From the NCBI RefSeq assembly GCF_047126315.1, contig NZ_CP138953.1, positions 1,240,001-1,304,000 of the forward strand: a stretch of DNA of 64,000 nt. Reading direction: 5' to 3'. Source of the DNA: Shimia sp022448905. Its GTDB lineage: Bacteria > Pseudomonadota > Alphaproteobacteria > Rhodobacterales > Rhodobacteraceae. Below are positions 35,992-44,346 of the stretch, piece after piece. The translations under genes were made by a program, and so were the position numbers. How positions within the stretch are numbered: the stretch's first letter is position 1; each line of letters begins with the position of its first letter. The notes below the pieces were generated by a model, which saw nothing but the letters and a program-made list of their open reading frames with translations, searched no databases and was not told the origin of the DNA.

Positions 35992-36070
35992 CAATGCTAC
36001 CGTTCAAGATGGCCCCCATATCCCTTTCATCAAAGGAACACAGAAAACCTCAAATGAAAGGAACCCCCCC

Positions 36071-36316
36071 ATGTTCACCAAATTCGCCTCCGCCGCCGTT
36101 GTTGTTGCTCTCACCGCGCCTTTTTCTTTTGCCTACCCTGTGACCTCCGCGCCTGGCCCAACTGAGCCAGTGATGACAGAGAGCTATGAGGTTGCCGGCA
36201 CCATCGGGATGGACCGTCGTCAGGATCGTCGGGGCGATCGTCAGGACTGCCGCCAAGGTGAAGGAATTGTGGGTGCCGACAAGCGGGATTGCAAACAGGA
36301 TAACCGCAACGGTTAA
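36071..36316 (+). CDS. Small secreted Asp/Arg-rich protein, copy 1
   Basis: An 81-residue protein with a signal peptide (1 to about 22, ending APFSFA) and a linker with PGPTEP. The charged C-terminal half contains MDRRQDRRGDRQDC, then VGADKRDCKQDNRNG, with two Cys that could form a disulfide. A start at ATG 36071 follows AAAGGAACCCCCCC. Similar short exported Asp/Arg-rich proteins are common, uncharacterised, in Proteobacteria. It is followed by its own terminator. Confidence 0.7.
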   Translation: MFTKFASAAVVVALTAPFSFAYPVTSAPGPTEPVMTESYEVAGTIGMDRRQDRRGDRQDCRQGEGIVGADKRDCKQDNRNG

Positions 36317-36342
36317 AGTCCGCCTCTGTAGATTGCGCATGA

Positions 36343-36369
36343 GCCTCGACCTCAACAGTCGGGGCTTTT
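36343..36369 (+). terminator. Terminator of small secreted protein copy 1
   Basis: An eight-pair stem (GCCTCGAC/GTCGGGGC with one T-G pair) and a seven-base loop, followed by TTTT. Confidence 0.75.
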
Positions 36370-36473
36370 GTTGTTGCTGATTGTTTAAGGACAGGCGGCG
36401 CTTCGGCCGCGACTGAACCGGCCGAGGGTGTTTGGGTAAAAGGCTGGGGCGGCGGATGGAGATCTGAATTGTG

Positions 36474-36504
36474 TCCCAAATTCAAACGGCACCTTCCCAA
36501 ATTC
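36474..36504. promoter_or_regulatory. Phased TCCCAAATTC direct repeats, copy 2
   Basis: The repeats at 36474 and 36495 keep the same 21-bp spacing as in copy 1, although the bases between them differ (ACGGCACC against ATACAGCC). Preservation of the repeats in both copies while the spacer changed hints at selection. Confidence 0.45.
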
Positions 36505-36584
36505 CAATGCTGCCGCGCAAGATGGCCCCCATATCTCTCTCATCAAAGGAATACAGAAAACCTCAAATGAAAGGAAACACCCCC

Positions 36585-36830
36585 ATGTTCACCAAATTTG
36601 CTTCTGCCGCCGTTGTTGTTGCTCTCACCGCGCCTTTGGCTTTTGCCTATCCTGTGGCCTCCGCGCCTAGCCCCACCGAGCCGGTGATGACCGAGAGCTT
36701 TGAGGTTGCCGGCACCATCGGGATGGACCGCCGTCAGGATCGCCGCGGCGACCGTCAGGACTGCCGCCAGACCGAAGGGGTCGCCGGTGCCGACAAGCGG
36801 GACTGCAAACAGGACAACCGCAACGGCTGA
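36585..36830 (+). CDS. Small secreted Asp/Arg-rich protein, copy 2
   Basis: An 81-residue paralogue of the protein at 36071, differing by about eight residues that I can see, mostly in the signal peptide end and linker (FSF to LAF, PGPTEP to PSPTEP) and in the QTEGVAGADK segment. The charged MDRRQDRRGDRQDC motif and both Cys are identical. ATG 36585 follows AAAGGAAACACCCCC. Both copies look intact. Confidence 0.7.
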   Translation: MFTKFASAAVVVALTAPLAFAYPVASAPSPTEPVMTESFEVAGTIGMDRRQDRRGDRQDCRQTEGVAGADKRDCKQDNRNG

Positions 36831-36859
36831 TCCCACTACATAGTGTAAACAAGAGCCTC

Positions 36860-36881
36860 GCCCCATCCGGGTGGGGCTTTT
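36860..36881 (+). terminator. Terminator of small secreted protein copy 2
   Basis: A six-pair stem (GCCCCA/TGGGGC) with a TCCGGG loop followed by TTTT. It is related in form to the terminator after copy 1 but not identical. Confidence 0.75.
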
Positions 36882-36926
36882 GCCTTTGGGGCTTCCCCAG
36901 CAGCCCGCGCACGCTAGAGTGGTTTT

Positions 36927-37934
36927 ATGAAACAGGTGCGCAGTGTGAGATTTGCCTACGTCAGTGAAACGTTGCAGCGCAAGCTGGGCGGACAAGTTGC
37001 GGAGCGGCTGCTGCGCAAAGTGGGGCGCTATCCGGGCGCGAAACAGTTGGCAACGGTGAAGCAGGAGGCAGCCTTGATCCGCGCGGCGTGTTTGGAGGTG
37101 CACGATCCGACGCTGGGGGCGCAGATCGGGATTGGCTATCGCGATGCACCAACGCTGTCGGCCTATTTGGCCGCCAGTTCAAAGACCCTGCGCGCGGCAG
37201 TGGAGCATGCCGCCAAGTTTTACAGGCTGGCAGACCCAACAACGCGGTTTGAATTGCGCCAGATCGCGGACGGCGAGGCATTGGAGGTTGTGTCGTTGGA
37301 GGCTGGCTTGCAGACCAACGCGCGGTTTCAGGAGTTTCTGGTGTTTGGTGTGTTGGCGCGGATTCAGGGCATCACGCGACGGGACACGCGGCCGACACGG
37401 GTGGTGTTTAAACATGCCGCGCTTGGCGACGCGCGGGCCTATGAGCGGATCGCGGGCTGTCCGGTGCAGTTTGGCGGCGGGTTTAATGGGCTGCGGTTTG
37501 CGCAGGGCGTGCCGGATGTGCTGCTGGAGGCGCATGACCCGGATTTGGTGACACATTTAACGCGGCTGGCGGAGGCGCAACTGCGGGATCTGGATGCCGA
37601 CGAGGGGCGGTTGTGGGACAAGGTGGAGCGCATGCTGGTGCAGGCCTTGCCGGAACGGTTTTTGACAGCGGATGAGGTGGCAGCGCAGCTGGGCATCACG
37701 CGGCGCACGTTGACACGGCGGCTTGGCACCGAAGGCGGGAGCTATCGCGACCTGTGTAATGGGCTGCGCTATCGGCTCGCGAAGGCACATCTGCGGGATG
37801 GGCGGTCGGTCACGGAGACTACGTTTTTGCTGGCCTACAAAGATCAGGCCAGCTTCTCGACCGCGTTTAAGGGCTGGAGTGGTGAAGCGCCCAGTGCCTT
37901 TGTGGCGGGACTGGACGCCTCTCCGACGACTTAG
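36927..37934 (+). CDS. AraC-family transcriptional regulator
   Basis: A 335-residue regulator with an N-terminal arabinose-binding-like (OruR/FeaR-type) domain over residues 1-220, for example DPTLGAQIGIGYRDAPTLSAYL. The C-terminal two-helix-turn-helix has TADEVAAQLGITRRTLTRRL and VTETTFLLAYKDQASFSTAFKGWSGEAPSAF. Convergent with the LysE exporter gene, with which it overlaps by four bases (37931-37934). Its regulon is unknown. Confidence 0.88.
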   Translation: MKQVRSVRFAYVSETLQRKLGGQVAERLLRKVGRYPGAKQLATVKQEAALIRAACLEVHDPTLGAQIGIGYRDAPTLSAYLAASSKTLRAAVEHAAKFYRLADPTTRFELRQIADGEALEVVSLEAGLQTNARFQEFLVFGVLARIQGITRRDTRPTRVVFKHAALGDARAYERIAGCPVQFGGGFNGLRFAQGVPDVLLEAHDPDLVTHLTRLAEAQLRDLDADEGRLWDKVERMLVQALPERFLTADEVAAQLGITRRTLTRRLGTEGGSYRDLCNGLRYRLAKAHLRDGRSVTETTFLLAYKDQASFSTAFKGWSGEAPSAFVAGLDASPTT

Positions 37935-38557
37935 CGCTCGGCGGTGACCAGTTTCACGGCCAGGGCGATGAAGACCACGCCTGCGAGGCGGTTGAGCCAG
38001 ATCTGCGCGGTGGGCGAGTTTTTCAGCCAATCGCCAAGCCAGCCTGCGGCCAGGGCCACCGAGCCGAACACCAGCAGCGTAGCGATGATCATCAGGAAGC
38101 CGAGCTGGTAGAATTGCAGCACCAGCGGGCCATTGGCCGGATCAACAAACTGCGGAAGGAAGGCGAGAAAGAAGATCGTCACCTTGGGGTTGGCGATGTT
38201 CATGATCAGGCCGCGGGTGTATTGCTTGGCCGCGGTTTCCGGGGCAGGGGCGTCGCCGTCCAGATTGGACTTCGCGGCGGTGAAGGCTTTGAAAGCCAGA
38301 TAGGCGAGGTAGGCCGCGCCGATGTATTTTAGGATGGCAAAGGCTACTTGCGAGGTTTTGAAAATCACGGCCACGCCAAGGGCGACGGCGGTGGTGTGAA
38401 AGATCAAACCGCTGGCGAGTCCCAGTGTTACGGTGAGACCTGCTACACGACCATGCAGAGCCGATTGGGTCAGCACAAAGATGTTGTCCGGCCCCGGCAC
38501 CAGGGCCAGCGCAATGGCCGCGCCCATAAACAGGATAGCTACGTCGACAGGTATCAT
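37931..38557 (-). CDS. LysE/RhtB-family amino acid exporter
   Basis: A 208-residue protein with about six membrane segments. ATG at 38555-38557 is chosen because GGGAGGAGTGACC precedes it; an in-frame upstream extension is rejected. The family signature GPDNIFVLTQSALHGR lies near residue 23, and the NPKVTIFFLAFLPQF motif near 130. It probably exports an amino acid such as homoserine, threonine or lysine. The stop region overlaps the AraC gene end tail to tail. Confidence 0.9.
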   Translation of the reverse strand: MIPVDVAILFMGAAIALALVPGPDNIFVLTQSALHGRVAGLTVTLGLASGLIFHTTAVALGVAVIFKTSQVAFAILKYIGAAYLAYLAFKAFTAAKSNLDGDAPAPETAAKQYTRGLIMNIANPKVTIFFLAFLPQFVDPANGPLVLQFYQLGFLMIIATLLVFGSVALAAGWLGDWLKNSPTAQIWLNRLAGVVFIALAVKLVTAER

Positions 38558-38729
38558 GGTCACTCCTCCCAAAGTGTGCGCTTTGGCAGGCGCCGCGCAA
38601 ATCTCGGAGTCTTGTAGTGACAACGATGCCGGGAAGGAAGATGCAGACTGCAATGGGCCTTGTGATCGTCTTGACAGCAGGCAGCCGGAGGTTCACTTTT
38701 AGGGAGAATTTTATTGATTGGATTCCCGT

Positions 38730-39956
38730 ATGTTGCTTGTTCTTCTGGGCCTCATGGCCAGCGCTGGTGTCGCCTCTGTTGTCATCGATCACTATGACGA
38801 CGATGAGGCAAACTCGGCAGAGACGACGACCGAAGTGGATGACGCACAAGCGCAAGCTGGCACTTCGCGCGCTGATATGGAGGTCAGTGGCGGATCTGAC
38901 GACACCGATGGCTCAGAGGAAATTGGTGAAACATCCGAGCCAGCTACAGAGGAAGTGGCGGAGCAGATCTCTGCGCCGGAAGATGAGGGGCCGGTTGCAA
39001 CCGAAGTGGACGCGGGCGCAGAGGGTGGGGGCACAGAGACGGCAGCCGACGAAGCGCCGGATCCGGTTGTGGAGGACAGCCCGGCGCAAGCGGAGACGTC
39101 AGGCGAGACGGTTGATTTTGAGCGACTTGTGGCTGCTGAAATTGCGGGCGAGGGTCTGGCGCTTGGCGATGGGGATGACTTTGTCGATGCCACGCCGCCA
39201 GGTGGGAGGTACTCTGATCTGCATGTCGATATTGACCTTGATTTGGGCGGTGGCGACGACACGGTTGTGGGGCCATTCTTTGGCTCCAACTTGTCTGGTG
39301 GTGCGGGGGATGACCTGTTTGAGGTGGAGGAGACCGGCGGCGAGGTTCTCTCAATCGACGGCGGCGCGGGCAACGACACGATTGACGTCCGCACATCCTC
39401 CAATGTGATCCTTGAAGGCGGGGCAGGCGATGACGTCATCCACGCGGGTGGAGCTTCTTCAACGGGCGACGGCTATGTGACGCGGGTCGACGGCGGCGCG
39501 GGCAATGACACGCTGCATTTCTATGCGGACAACGACGGGGGATTTAATCCGGCGGGTGCGATCAATGGCAGCGCAGGCACTGACCATTTTGTCGTCGACG
39601 TCAATGACCAGGTGCGTGGCCTCAATTCGGGCGGCCCTACTGCTGCCCCCTCTGACGGACCCGCAGGCGACGAGCCGGCCCCCGCGCGGTCCAGCGTTGT
39701 TGTCTTGGGCGATTTTGACCCCACGATGGAAACTCTGGAGTTACACATCGGGTCGCCCAACGTGGATTATGAGGCGACTTCGGTGCATATCGAGGAAGAT
39801 GGGGTGGTCGTGACTTATGAGAGCGACATCTATCGGTCCATGGAAAAGCTGATCGTTTGCAATACGGAGGGCTTGACCCCTGAGCAGATTACGCTGGTTG
39901 GGGTGGATCCGTCGATCTTGGTGGGCGCGCCTGCGTCGTCGGTGGTCTGCGTTTGA
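38730..39956 (+). CDS. RTX-like calcium-binding repeat protein
   Basis: About 408 residues from ATG 38730; an in-frame TTG at 38718 lies closer to AGGGAGA and is an alternative. It opens with a hydrophobic segment (1-20) followed by an acidic, Glu/Thr/Ala-rich linker to about residue 125. Between about 150 and 265 there are at least five RTX-type turns (GGGDDTV, GGAGDDLF, GGAGNDTI, GGAGDDVI, GGAGNDTL). Calcium-dependent folding outside the cytoplasm is likely, and a type I exporter is usual for such proteins, but none is nearby. The C-terminal 100 residues have no recognised domain. Confidence 0.8.
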   Translation: MLLVLLGLMASAGVASVVIDHYDDDEANSAETTTEVDDAQAQAGTSRADMEVSGGSDDTDGSEEIGETSEPATEEVAEQISAPEDEGPVATEVDAGAEGGGTETAADEAPDPVVEDSPAQAETSGETVDFERLVAAEIAGEGLALGDGDDFVDATPPGGRYSDLHVDIDLDLGGGDDTVVGPFFGSNLSGGAGDDLFEVEETGGEVLSIDGGAGNDTIDVRTSSNVILEGGAGDDVIHAGGASSTGDGYVTRVDGGAGNDTLHFYADNDGGFNPAGAINGSAGTDHFVVDVNDQVRGLNSGGPTAAPSDGPAGDEPAPARSSVVVLGDFDPTMETLELHIGSPNVDYEATSVHIEEDGVVVTYESDIYRSMEKLIVCNTEGLTPEQITLVGVDPSILVGAPASSVVCV

Positions 39957-40214
39957 TCGAGGCGGCATGTGTTTACTGGACGGGTTGGAGCCGTTCTCGA
40001 GCAGCGTCAGATCCGGATGACAGCGCCAGAGTCCTAGCACAGGCGTAAGCCAAAACTGACTGGAACCTTCCAACGGCGGCATCGCCAGAGCTCAGATTGC
40101 CTGCGCTTGGGCGGGCTGGATGGCCTTTGTCAGGGCCGATGAAGTGGCAGGTTTGGCGCTCAGAGAAAGCGTGCCGGTTGCGCGGCACGCCTATGTTTTT
40201 TGTGGCGGCGAGAT

Positions 40215-40646
40215 TTAGTGAAGCTGTTTGGCAACGCCAGGTGATGGAGCCTCCTCTGGCATCACAACAAGCTGAAGCTTCAGCGCGCCTTCGCGGGCGG
40301 CGAGCCAGTGCATCTCGCCTGCGCGCACCATCAGTATGGAGCCTTGCGGGTACACGGTCTCTGCGCTGGCGTCGATCTTGTCGCCGTCGCCCCAATACAA
40401 CGTGCCGTCGACCACGGTCAGCATGCGCAGACCAGCCTTGGTGGCGTGGGCGGGGACTTCTTTGCCAGCAGGCACCTCGAGCAGCACAGCCAGTGGGGTG
40501 CCTTCTGCAGACAATGCCAGCGGTTTCAATGTGGCCACCTCATGCACGGTTTTGCCGGGCACGGCGTCCAGATCAAGTTTCACGGTTTCAGCGGTTGCGA
40601 CGGCGGGGAGCAGCGTAAGAGCCACTGCGGACATCAGGGTTTTCAT
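40215..40646 (-). CDS. Exported cupin-domain protein
   Basis: A 143-residue protein from ATG at 40644-40646, behind TTCAGGATG. Residues 1-19 are a signal peptide (PAVATA then ETV). The remainder is a small cupin with PAHATKAGLRMLTVVDGTLYWGDG and GEMHWLAA, so the metal ligands would include His residues of these two motifs. The substrate is unknown. A 258-bp gap on the other side of it (39957-40214) has nothing I can identify. Confidence 0.78.
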   Translation of the reverse strand: MKTLMSAVALTLLPAVATAETVKLDLDAVPGKTVHEVATLKPLALSAEGTPLAVLLEVPAGKEVPAHATKAGLRMLTVVDGTLYWGDGDKIDASAETVYPQGSILMVRAGEMHWLAAREGALKLQLVVMPEEAPSPGVAKQLH

Positions 40647-40981
40647 CCTGAACACTCCAATAAGTGGGCTGGCGGCCATGCTGGCATATGATTTTGGCCA
40701 TATCATTTGCGTAATACAAATGTGGGAAAAGTATATGCCGCGGCACGTTTGCCAACAAGCGCAACCGATGCGGCGAATTGGCTCGTGCGACGTCTCAAGG
40801 ATGCGAGAACGATAAAGCTAACGGAAGCGGCATTATGAAGAGCACTGCGTTGGGACCCATGGTGTCGTGAGGCAAATGGGCCAAGGCTGTGTCTTGGGAT
40901 TTGCGTCAAGCGTGGCGGTTGAGAAGGCTTAGGGGAGAAGGCGCAGGGAGAGAAGAGTGCATGGTGACGTGTCACACAAAG
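40647..40981. other. Intergenic region, no gene recognised
   Basis: This 335-bp stretch upstream of the cupin gene holds its promoter (read on the minus strand) and the end of the preceding spacer. A short inverted ATGAT / ATCAT pair flanks a TTTGGCCAT core near 40685-40705, a possible operator. No small gene has a ribosome binding site and start in good context. Confidence 0.4.
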
Positions 40982-41587
40982 CTACTCTGTTTGCTGCGCC
41001 GCGTTTTTGCCCAGCAGCGCCATAGCCGCAGGAGAAGGCGACTCCAGTCGGATTGCTGCCAATGTCGTAAAACCTTTCAAAATTTTTGCATCATGGTTTA
41101 GCGCGAGTTGCAACACTCCACCATCCTCCAACTTCAATACTAGAAAGGCGCCTGCGCGATGGGCGGAGCCGGGGGACTCTTCCAATTCAGTTGGACCTAA
41201 AAATGTGCCGTCTAGGGACTGTCGCCAAGCGGGGTAGGCCTCCTTTAAAGCGGTTAAATTGGAGTTGAAGCTAAACAAGAAACAGAAGTCATGCACACTT
41301 TCATAGGTCTGAATGGCGAATTCAGAAGAGCGCGTCTCCCATAGTACTGTGTCTTCGCTCGCATTATTGGCTTTAATGAATTGTTGGGTGATGCCGTCGT
41401 CGATCCTTAGGACACCGTCGTATTCAGGCGTGGTTTGCGTTTTCAGCAATGGAAGGCAGAACCCATTGAAGTCTTCCAGTGCAAGAGAAGGGTCTGCCTG
41501 TAGGCCGTTTGCCAGTAGAGGGGTGGCGAGGCACGCTGATGCGGCCAGTGCCAGAACGGATTTTGGGCGGAAGGTAGCTAAAAACAT
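40982..41587 (-). CDS. Hypothetical exported protein
   Basis: A 201-residue protein, start assigned to ATG 41585-41587 because it gives a clear signal peptide (MFLATFRPKSVLALAASA, ending near ATPLLANG); a longer frame begins 34 codons upstream. The mature part has no motif that I recognise; it includes four Cys or so (GFCLPLL, DFCFLF). Last gene of island 2, transcribed away from rpmC. Confidence 0.6.
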   Translation of the reverse strand: MFLATFRPKSVLALAASACLATPLLANGLQADPSLALEDFNGFCLPLLKTQTTPEYDGVLRIDDGITQQFIKANNASEDTVLWETRSSEFAIQTYESVHDFCFLFSFNSNLTALKEAYPAWRQSLDGTFLGPTELEESPGSAHRAGAFLVLKLEDGGVLQLALNHDAKILKGFTTLAAIRLESPSPAAMALLGKNAAQQTE

Positions 41588-41830
41588 GCTGGTCGCACGA
41601 AAGCGAATTGGTCGGGGCCGTTGAACCTGCACGCTAGGGGAGAGTTGGCCGCTCGTCCAGTTGCGAATGTCCCATCTTTCGCTTGCCATCCCCCCGACTC
41701 CCCCGTATAGAGCGCCATCTCATGGATTCCGTGTATACGGGATTCGTGTGTTTTGTATTTGTCCATCAGACAAAAGGGTCACCCCGCACATACTCGGGCG
41801 CCCTCTGATGTATGAGAAAGGAAGAGGCGC

Positions 41831-42031
41831 ATGAACGCCAAAGAACTGCGTGAAAAAACGCCGGATCAGCTGCGTGAAGAGCTGGCCAACCTCAAGAAAG
41901 AATCGTTCAACCTGCGTTTCCAGCAAGCCACTGGCCAATTGGAAAACGCGGCTCAGATCCGTGCAGCGCGTCGCAACGCAGCACGCGTGAAGACCATCCT
42001 GAACGAAAAAGCCAAGTCGGCTGCAGAGTAA
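41831..42031 (+). CDS. rpmC: 50S ribosomal protein L29
   Basis: A 66-residue L29 (MNAKELREKTPDQLREELANLKKE). It heads the third ribosomal unit. A 240-bp region after the upstream minus-strand gene must contain its promoter because the previous ribosomal genes end at a terminator 11 kb away. GGAAGAGGCGC precedes the ATG. Confidence 0.96.
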   Translation: MNAKELREKTPDQLREELANLKKESFNLRFQQATGQLENAAQIRAARRNAARVKTILNEKAKSAAE

Positions 42032-42045
42032 TAGGAGCTAGATAG

Positions 42046-42276
42046 ATGCCCAAACGTATCCTGACAGGCACCGTTACTTCGGACGCCAACGCCCAGACCG
42101 TAACTGTGTCCGTAGAGCGTCGCTTTACACACCCGGTTCTGAAGAAGACCATTCGTAAGTCCAAAAAATACCGGGCTCACGATGAGAACAACACCTACAA
42201 AGTAGGTGACTCTGTTCGCATTATCGAATGCGCACCGCGTTCGAAAACCAAACGCTGGGAAGTTCTGGAAGCCTAA
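42046..42276 (+). CDS. rpsQ: 30S ribosomal protein S17
   Basis: A 76-residue S17 with RILTGTVTSDANAQTVTVSVER and RFTHPVLKKTIRKSKKYRAHDE. Follows rpmC after 14 bases. Downstream a 99-bp spacer with two hairpins separates it from rplN. Confidence 0.96.
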   Translation: MPKRILTGTVTSDANAQTVTVSVERRFTHPVLKKTIRKSKKYRAHDENNTYKVGDSVRIIECAPRSKTKRWEVLEA

Positions 42277-42322
42277 GAGTCTCACTTTGAGACTCCTGGC
42301 GACTAGACTTTACAGTTAGTCG
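42277..42322 (+). promoter_or_regulatory. Two hairpins between rpsQ and rplN
   Basis: GAGTCTCA/TGAGACTC with a CTT loop (42277-42295) and CGACTA/TAGTCG (42300-42322). No T run follows, so this is not a terminator. In E. coli rplN begins the spc operon; the spacer may hold a processing site or an internal promoter. Confidence 0.5.
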
Positions 42323-42375
42323 AAACCCTGGGGGACACAGCACGCATCGCTGCCCCATAGGTCGGGAGAAACCAC

Positions 42376-42744
42376 ATGATCCAGATGCAAACAAATCTGG
42401 ATGTAGCTGACAACTCCGGCGCACGCCGAGTTCAGTGCATCAAGGTTCTGGGTGGTTCCAAGCGTAAATACGCATCCGTAGGCGACATCATTGTTGTCTC
42501 GGTTAAGGAAGCCATTCCACGTGGTCGCGTTAAAAAAGGTGACGTCCGTAAGGCCGTTGTCGTTCGCACCGCAAAAGAAGTCCGTCGTGAAGATGGCACT
42601 GCAATCCGTTTTGACCGGAACGCAGCCGTAATCCTGAACAACTCCAACGAGCCAGTAGGCACTCGTATCTTTGGCCCAGTTGTTCGTGAGCTTCGCGCAA
42701 AAGGCATGATGAAAATCGTCTCGCTCGCGCCGGAGGTGCTGTAA
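42376..42744 (+). CDS. rplN: 50S ribosomal protein L14
   Basis: A 122-residue L14: MIQMQTNLDVADNSGARRVQCIKVLGGSKR, and the RREDGTAIRFDRNAAVI and GTRIFGPVVRELR blocks. One base separates its stop from rplX. Confidence 0.97.
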   Translation: MIQMQTNLDVADNSGARRVQCIKVLGGSKRKYASVGDIIVVSVKEAIPRGRVKKGDVRKAVVVRTAKEVRREDGTAIRFDRNAAVILNNSNEPVGTRIFGPVVRELRAKGMMKIVSLAPEVL

Positions 42745-42745
42745 G

Positions 42746-43057
42746 ATGGCTGCTAAGCTGAAAAAAGGCGACAAAGTCGTCGTTCTGGCCGGTAAGGACA
42801 AAGGCAAAGAGGGCACTATCACCTCTGTTGACCCCAAAGCCGGTAAAGCTGTTGTGGAAGGCATCAACATCGCCATCCGTCACACCAAGCAAAGCCAGAC
42901 CTCTCAGGGCGGTCGCATCCCTCAGGCGATGCCGATCGAACTGTCCAACCTGGCATTCCTGGACAAAAACGGCAAAGCAACCCGCGTTGGCTTCCGCATG
43001 GAAGGTGACAAGAAGGTTCGCTTCGCAAAGACCACAGGGGACGTGATTGATGCTTGA
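42746..43057 (+). CDS. rplX: 50S ribosomal protein L24
   Basis: A 103-residue L24 with the KOW motif KKGDKVVVLAGKDKGKEG near the start. Its end overlaps the rplE start by eight bases. Confidence 0.97.
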   Translation: MAAKLKKGDKVVVLAGKDKGKEGTITSVDPKAGKAVVEGINIAIRHTKQSQTSQGGRIPQAMPIELSNLAFLDKNGKATRVGFRMEGDKKVRFAKTTGDVIDA

Positions 43058-43610
43058 TAACGCAGACTACACCCCACGTCTGAAGTCGCTCTACAAGGAT
43101 TCCATCCGCGCCGCTCTGAAAGAAGAGTTCGGCTACAAGAACGACATGCAGATTCCTGCGCTGGAAAAAATCGTGCTGAACATCGGCTGTGGCCGTGCAG
43201 CCGTTAAAGACAGCAAGAAAGCCAAGTCGGCACAGGCAGATCTGACCGCAATCGCGGGCCAGAAAGCTCTGACCACCGTGGCAAAGAACTCCATCGCTGG
43301 CTTCCGTGTACGTGAAGGCATGCCGATGGGTGCCAAGGTGACCCTGCGCGGCGACCGTATGTACGAATTCCTCGATCGTCTGATCACCGTTGCGATGCCA
43401 CGCATCCGTGACTTCCGTGGTGTGAAGCCGAGCTTTGACGGCCGTGGCAACTTCGCCACCGGTCTGAAAGAGCACATCGTGTTCCCAGAAATCGACTTTG
43501 ATAAAGTCGACGAAAACTGGGGCATGGATATCGTCATCGCAACCAACGCTAACACCGACGCCGAAGCGAAGAGCCTGTTGAAGCATTTCAACATGCCGTT
43601 CACTTCGTAA
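43050..43610 (+). CDS. rplE: 50S ribosomal protein L5
   Basis: A 186-residue L5, start ATG 43050; a TTG one codon upstream is not needed. KIVLNIGCGRA, GMPMGAKVTLRGDRMYEF and GRGNFATGLKEHIVFPEID are conserved. The start lies inside the rplX coding end, so the two are likely coupled. L5 binds 5S rRNA. Confidence 0.97.
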   Translation: MLDNADYTPRLKSLYKDSIRAALKEEFGYKNDMQIPALEKIVLNIGCGRAAVKDSKKAKSAQADLTAIAGQKALTTVAKNSIAGFRVREGMPMGAKVTLRGDRMYEFLDRLITVAMPRIRDFRGVKPSFDGRGNFATGLKEHIVFPEIDFDKVDENWGMDIVIATNANTDAEAKSLLKHFNMPFTS

Positions 43611-43628
43611 GGCTGAGAGGATTACGAC

Positions 43629-43934
43629 ATGGCTAAAAAAGCAATGATCGAGCGCGAGAAGAAGCGGGAGCGTCTGGTTGCGAAATACGCAGCAAAGCGC
43701 GCCGAGCTCAAAGAGATCGCAAACGATGAGTCCAAGCCAATGGAAGAGCGCTTCAAAGCGCGTCTGAAACTGGCGAAACTGCCGCGCAACAGCTCGGCTA
43801 CCCGTCTTCACAACCGTTGCCAGCTCACCGGCCGTCCACACGCTTACTACCGTAAGCTGAAGGTCAGCCGTATTGCGCTGCGCGAGCTGGGTTCTGCTGG
43901 TCAGATCCCTGGCATGGTTAAGTCCAGCTGGTAA
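43629..43934 (+). CDS. rpsN: 30S ribosomal protein S14
   Basis: A 101-residue S14 of the long, zinc-free type: no CxxC pairs, NRCQLTGRPHAYYRKLKVSRI near 60-85. RBS-like GAGAGGATTACGAC precedes it. Confidence 0.97.
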   Translation: MAKKAMIEREKKRERLVAKYAAKRAELKEIANDESKPMEERFKARLKLAKLPRNSSATRLHNRCQLTGRPHAYYRKLKVSRIALRELGSAGQIPGMVKSSW

Positions 43935-43946
43935 GGAGAGAACGAT

Positions 43947-44336
43947 ATGAACGATCCTATCGGTGATATGCTGACCCGTATCCGTAACGGCCAAATGCGT
44001 GGCAAGTCCGTGGTATCCACCCCGGCGTCCAAGCTGCGTGGTTGGGTTCTGGATGTGCTGGCCGACGAAGGCTACATCCGCGGTTACGAAGCGTCTGAAG
44101 AGAACGGCCACCCGGCGTTCGAAATCAGCCTGAAGTACTACGAAGGCACCCCTGTTATTCGCGAACTGAAGCGGGTCTCCAAGCCTGGCCGTCGCGTATA
44201 CATGGGCGCAGATGACATCCCAACCGTCCGTCAGGGCCTGGGTGTGTCGATTGTCTCCACCTCTAAAGGTGTGATGTCGGATGCAGCGGCTCGTTCCAAC
44301 AATGTTGGTGGCGAAGTCATCTGCACGGTCTTCTAA
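43947..44336 (+). CDS. rpsH: 30S ribosomal protein S8
   Basis: A 129-residue S8: NDPIGDMLTRIRNGQ, then VSKPGRRVYMG, GLGVSIVSTSKGVMSD and GGEVICTVF at the end. In E. coli S8 is the spc-operon autogenous repressor; its target there lies near rplE. Confidence 0.97.
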   Translation: MNDPIGDMLTRIRNGQMRGKSVVSTPASKLRGWVLDVLADEGYIRGYEASEENGHPAFEISLKYYEGTPVIRELKRVSKPGRRVYMGADDIPTVRQGLGVSIVSTSKGVMSDAAARSNNVGGEVICTVF

Positions 44337-44346
44337 GGAGAGCTAG

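Larger units (their letters stand above)
35958..36830. repeat. Tandem duplication of a small-protein gene plus its upstream region
   Basis: Two copies, 35958-36316 and 36471-36830, are near-identical and offset by 513-514 bases (a one-base indel before the gene). Each has about 113 bp of conserved upstream sequence and an 81-codon gene. The upstream part of both has TCCCAAATTC twice, 21 bp (two DNA turns) apart: 35961 and 35982, 36474 and 36495. This suggests a recent duplication of a regulated cassette. Confidence 0.9.
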
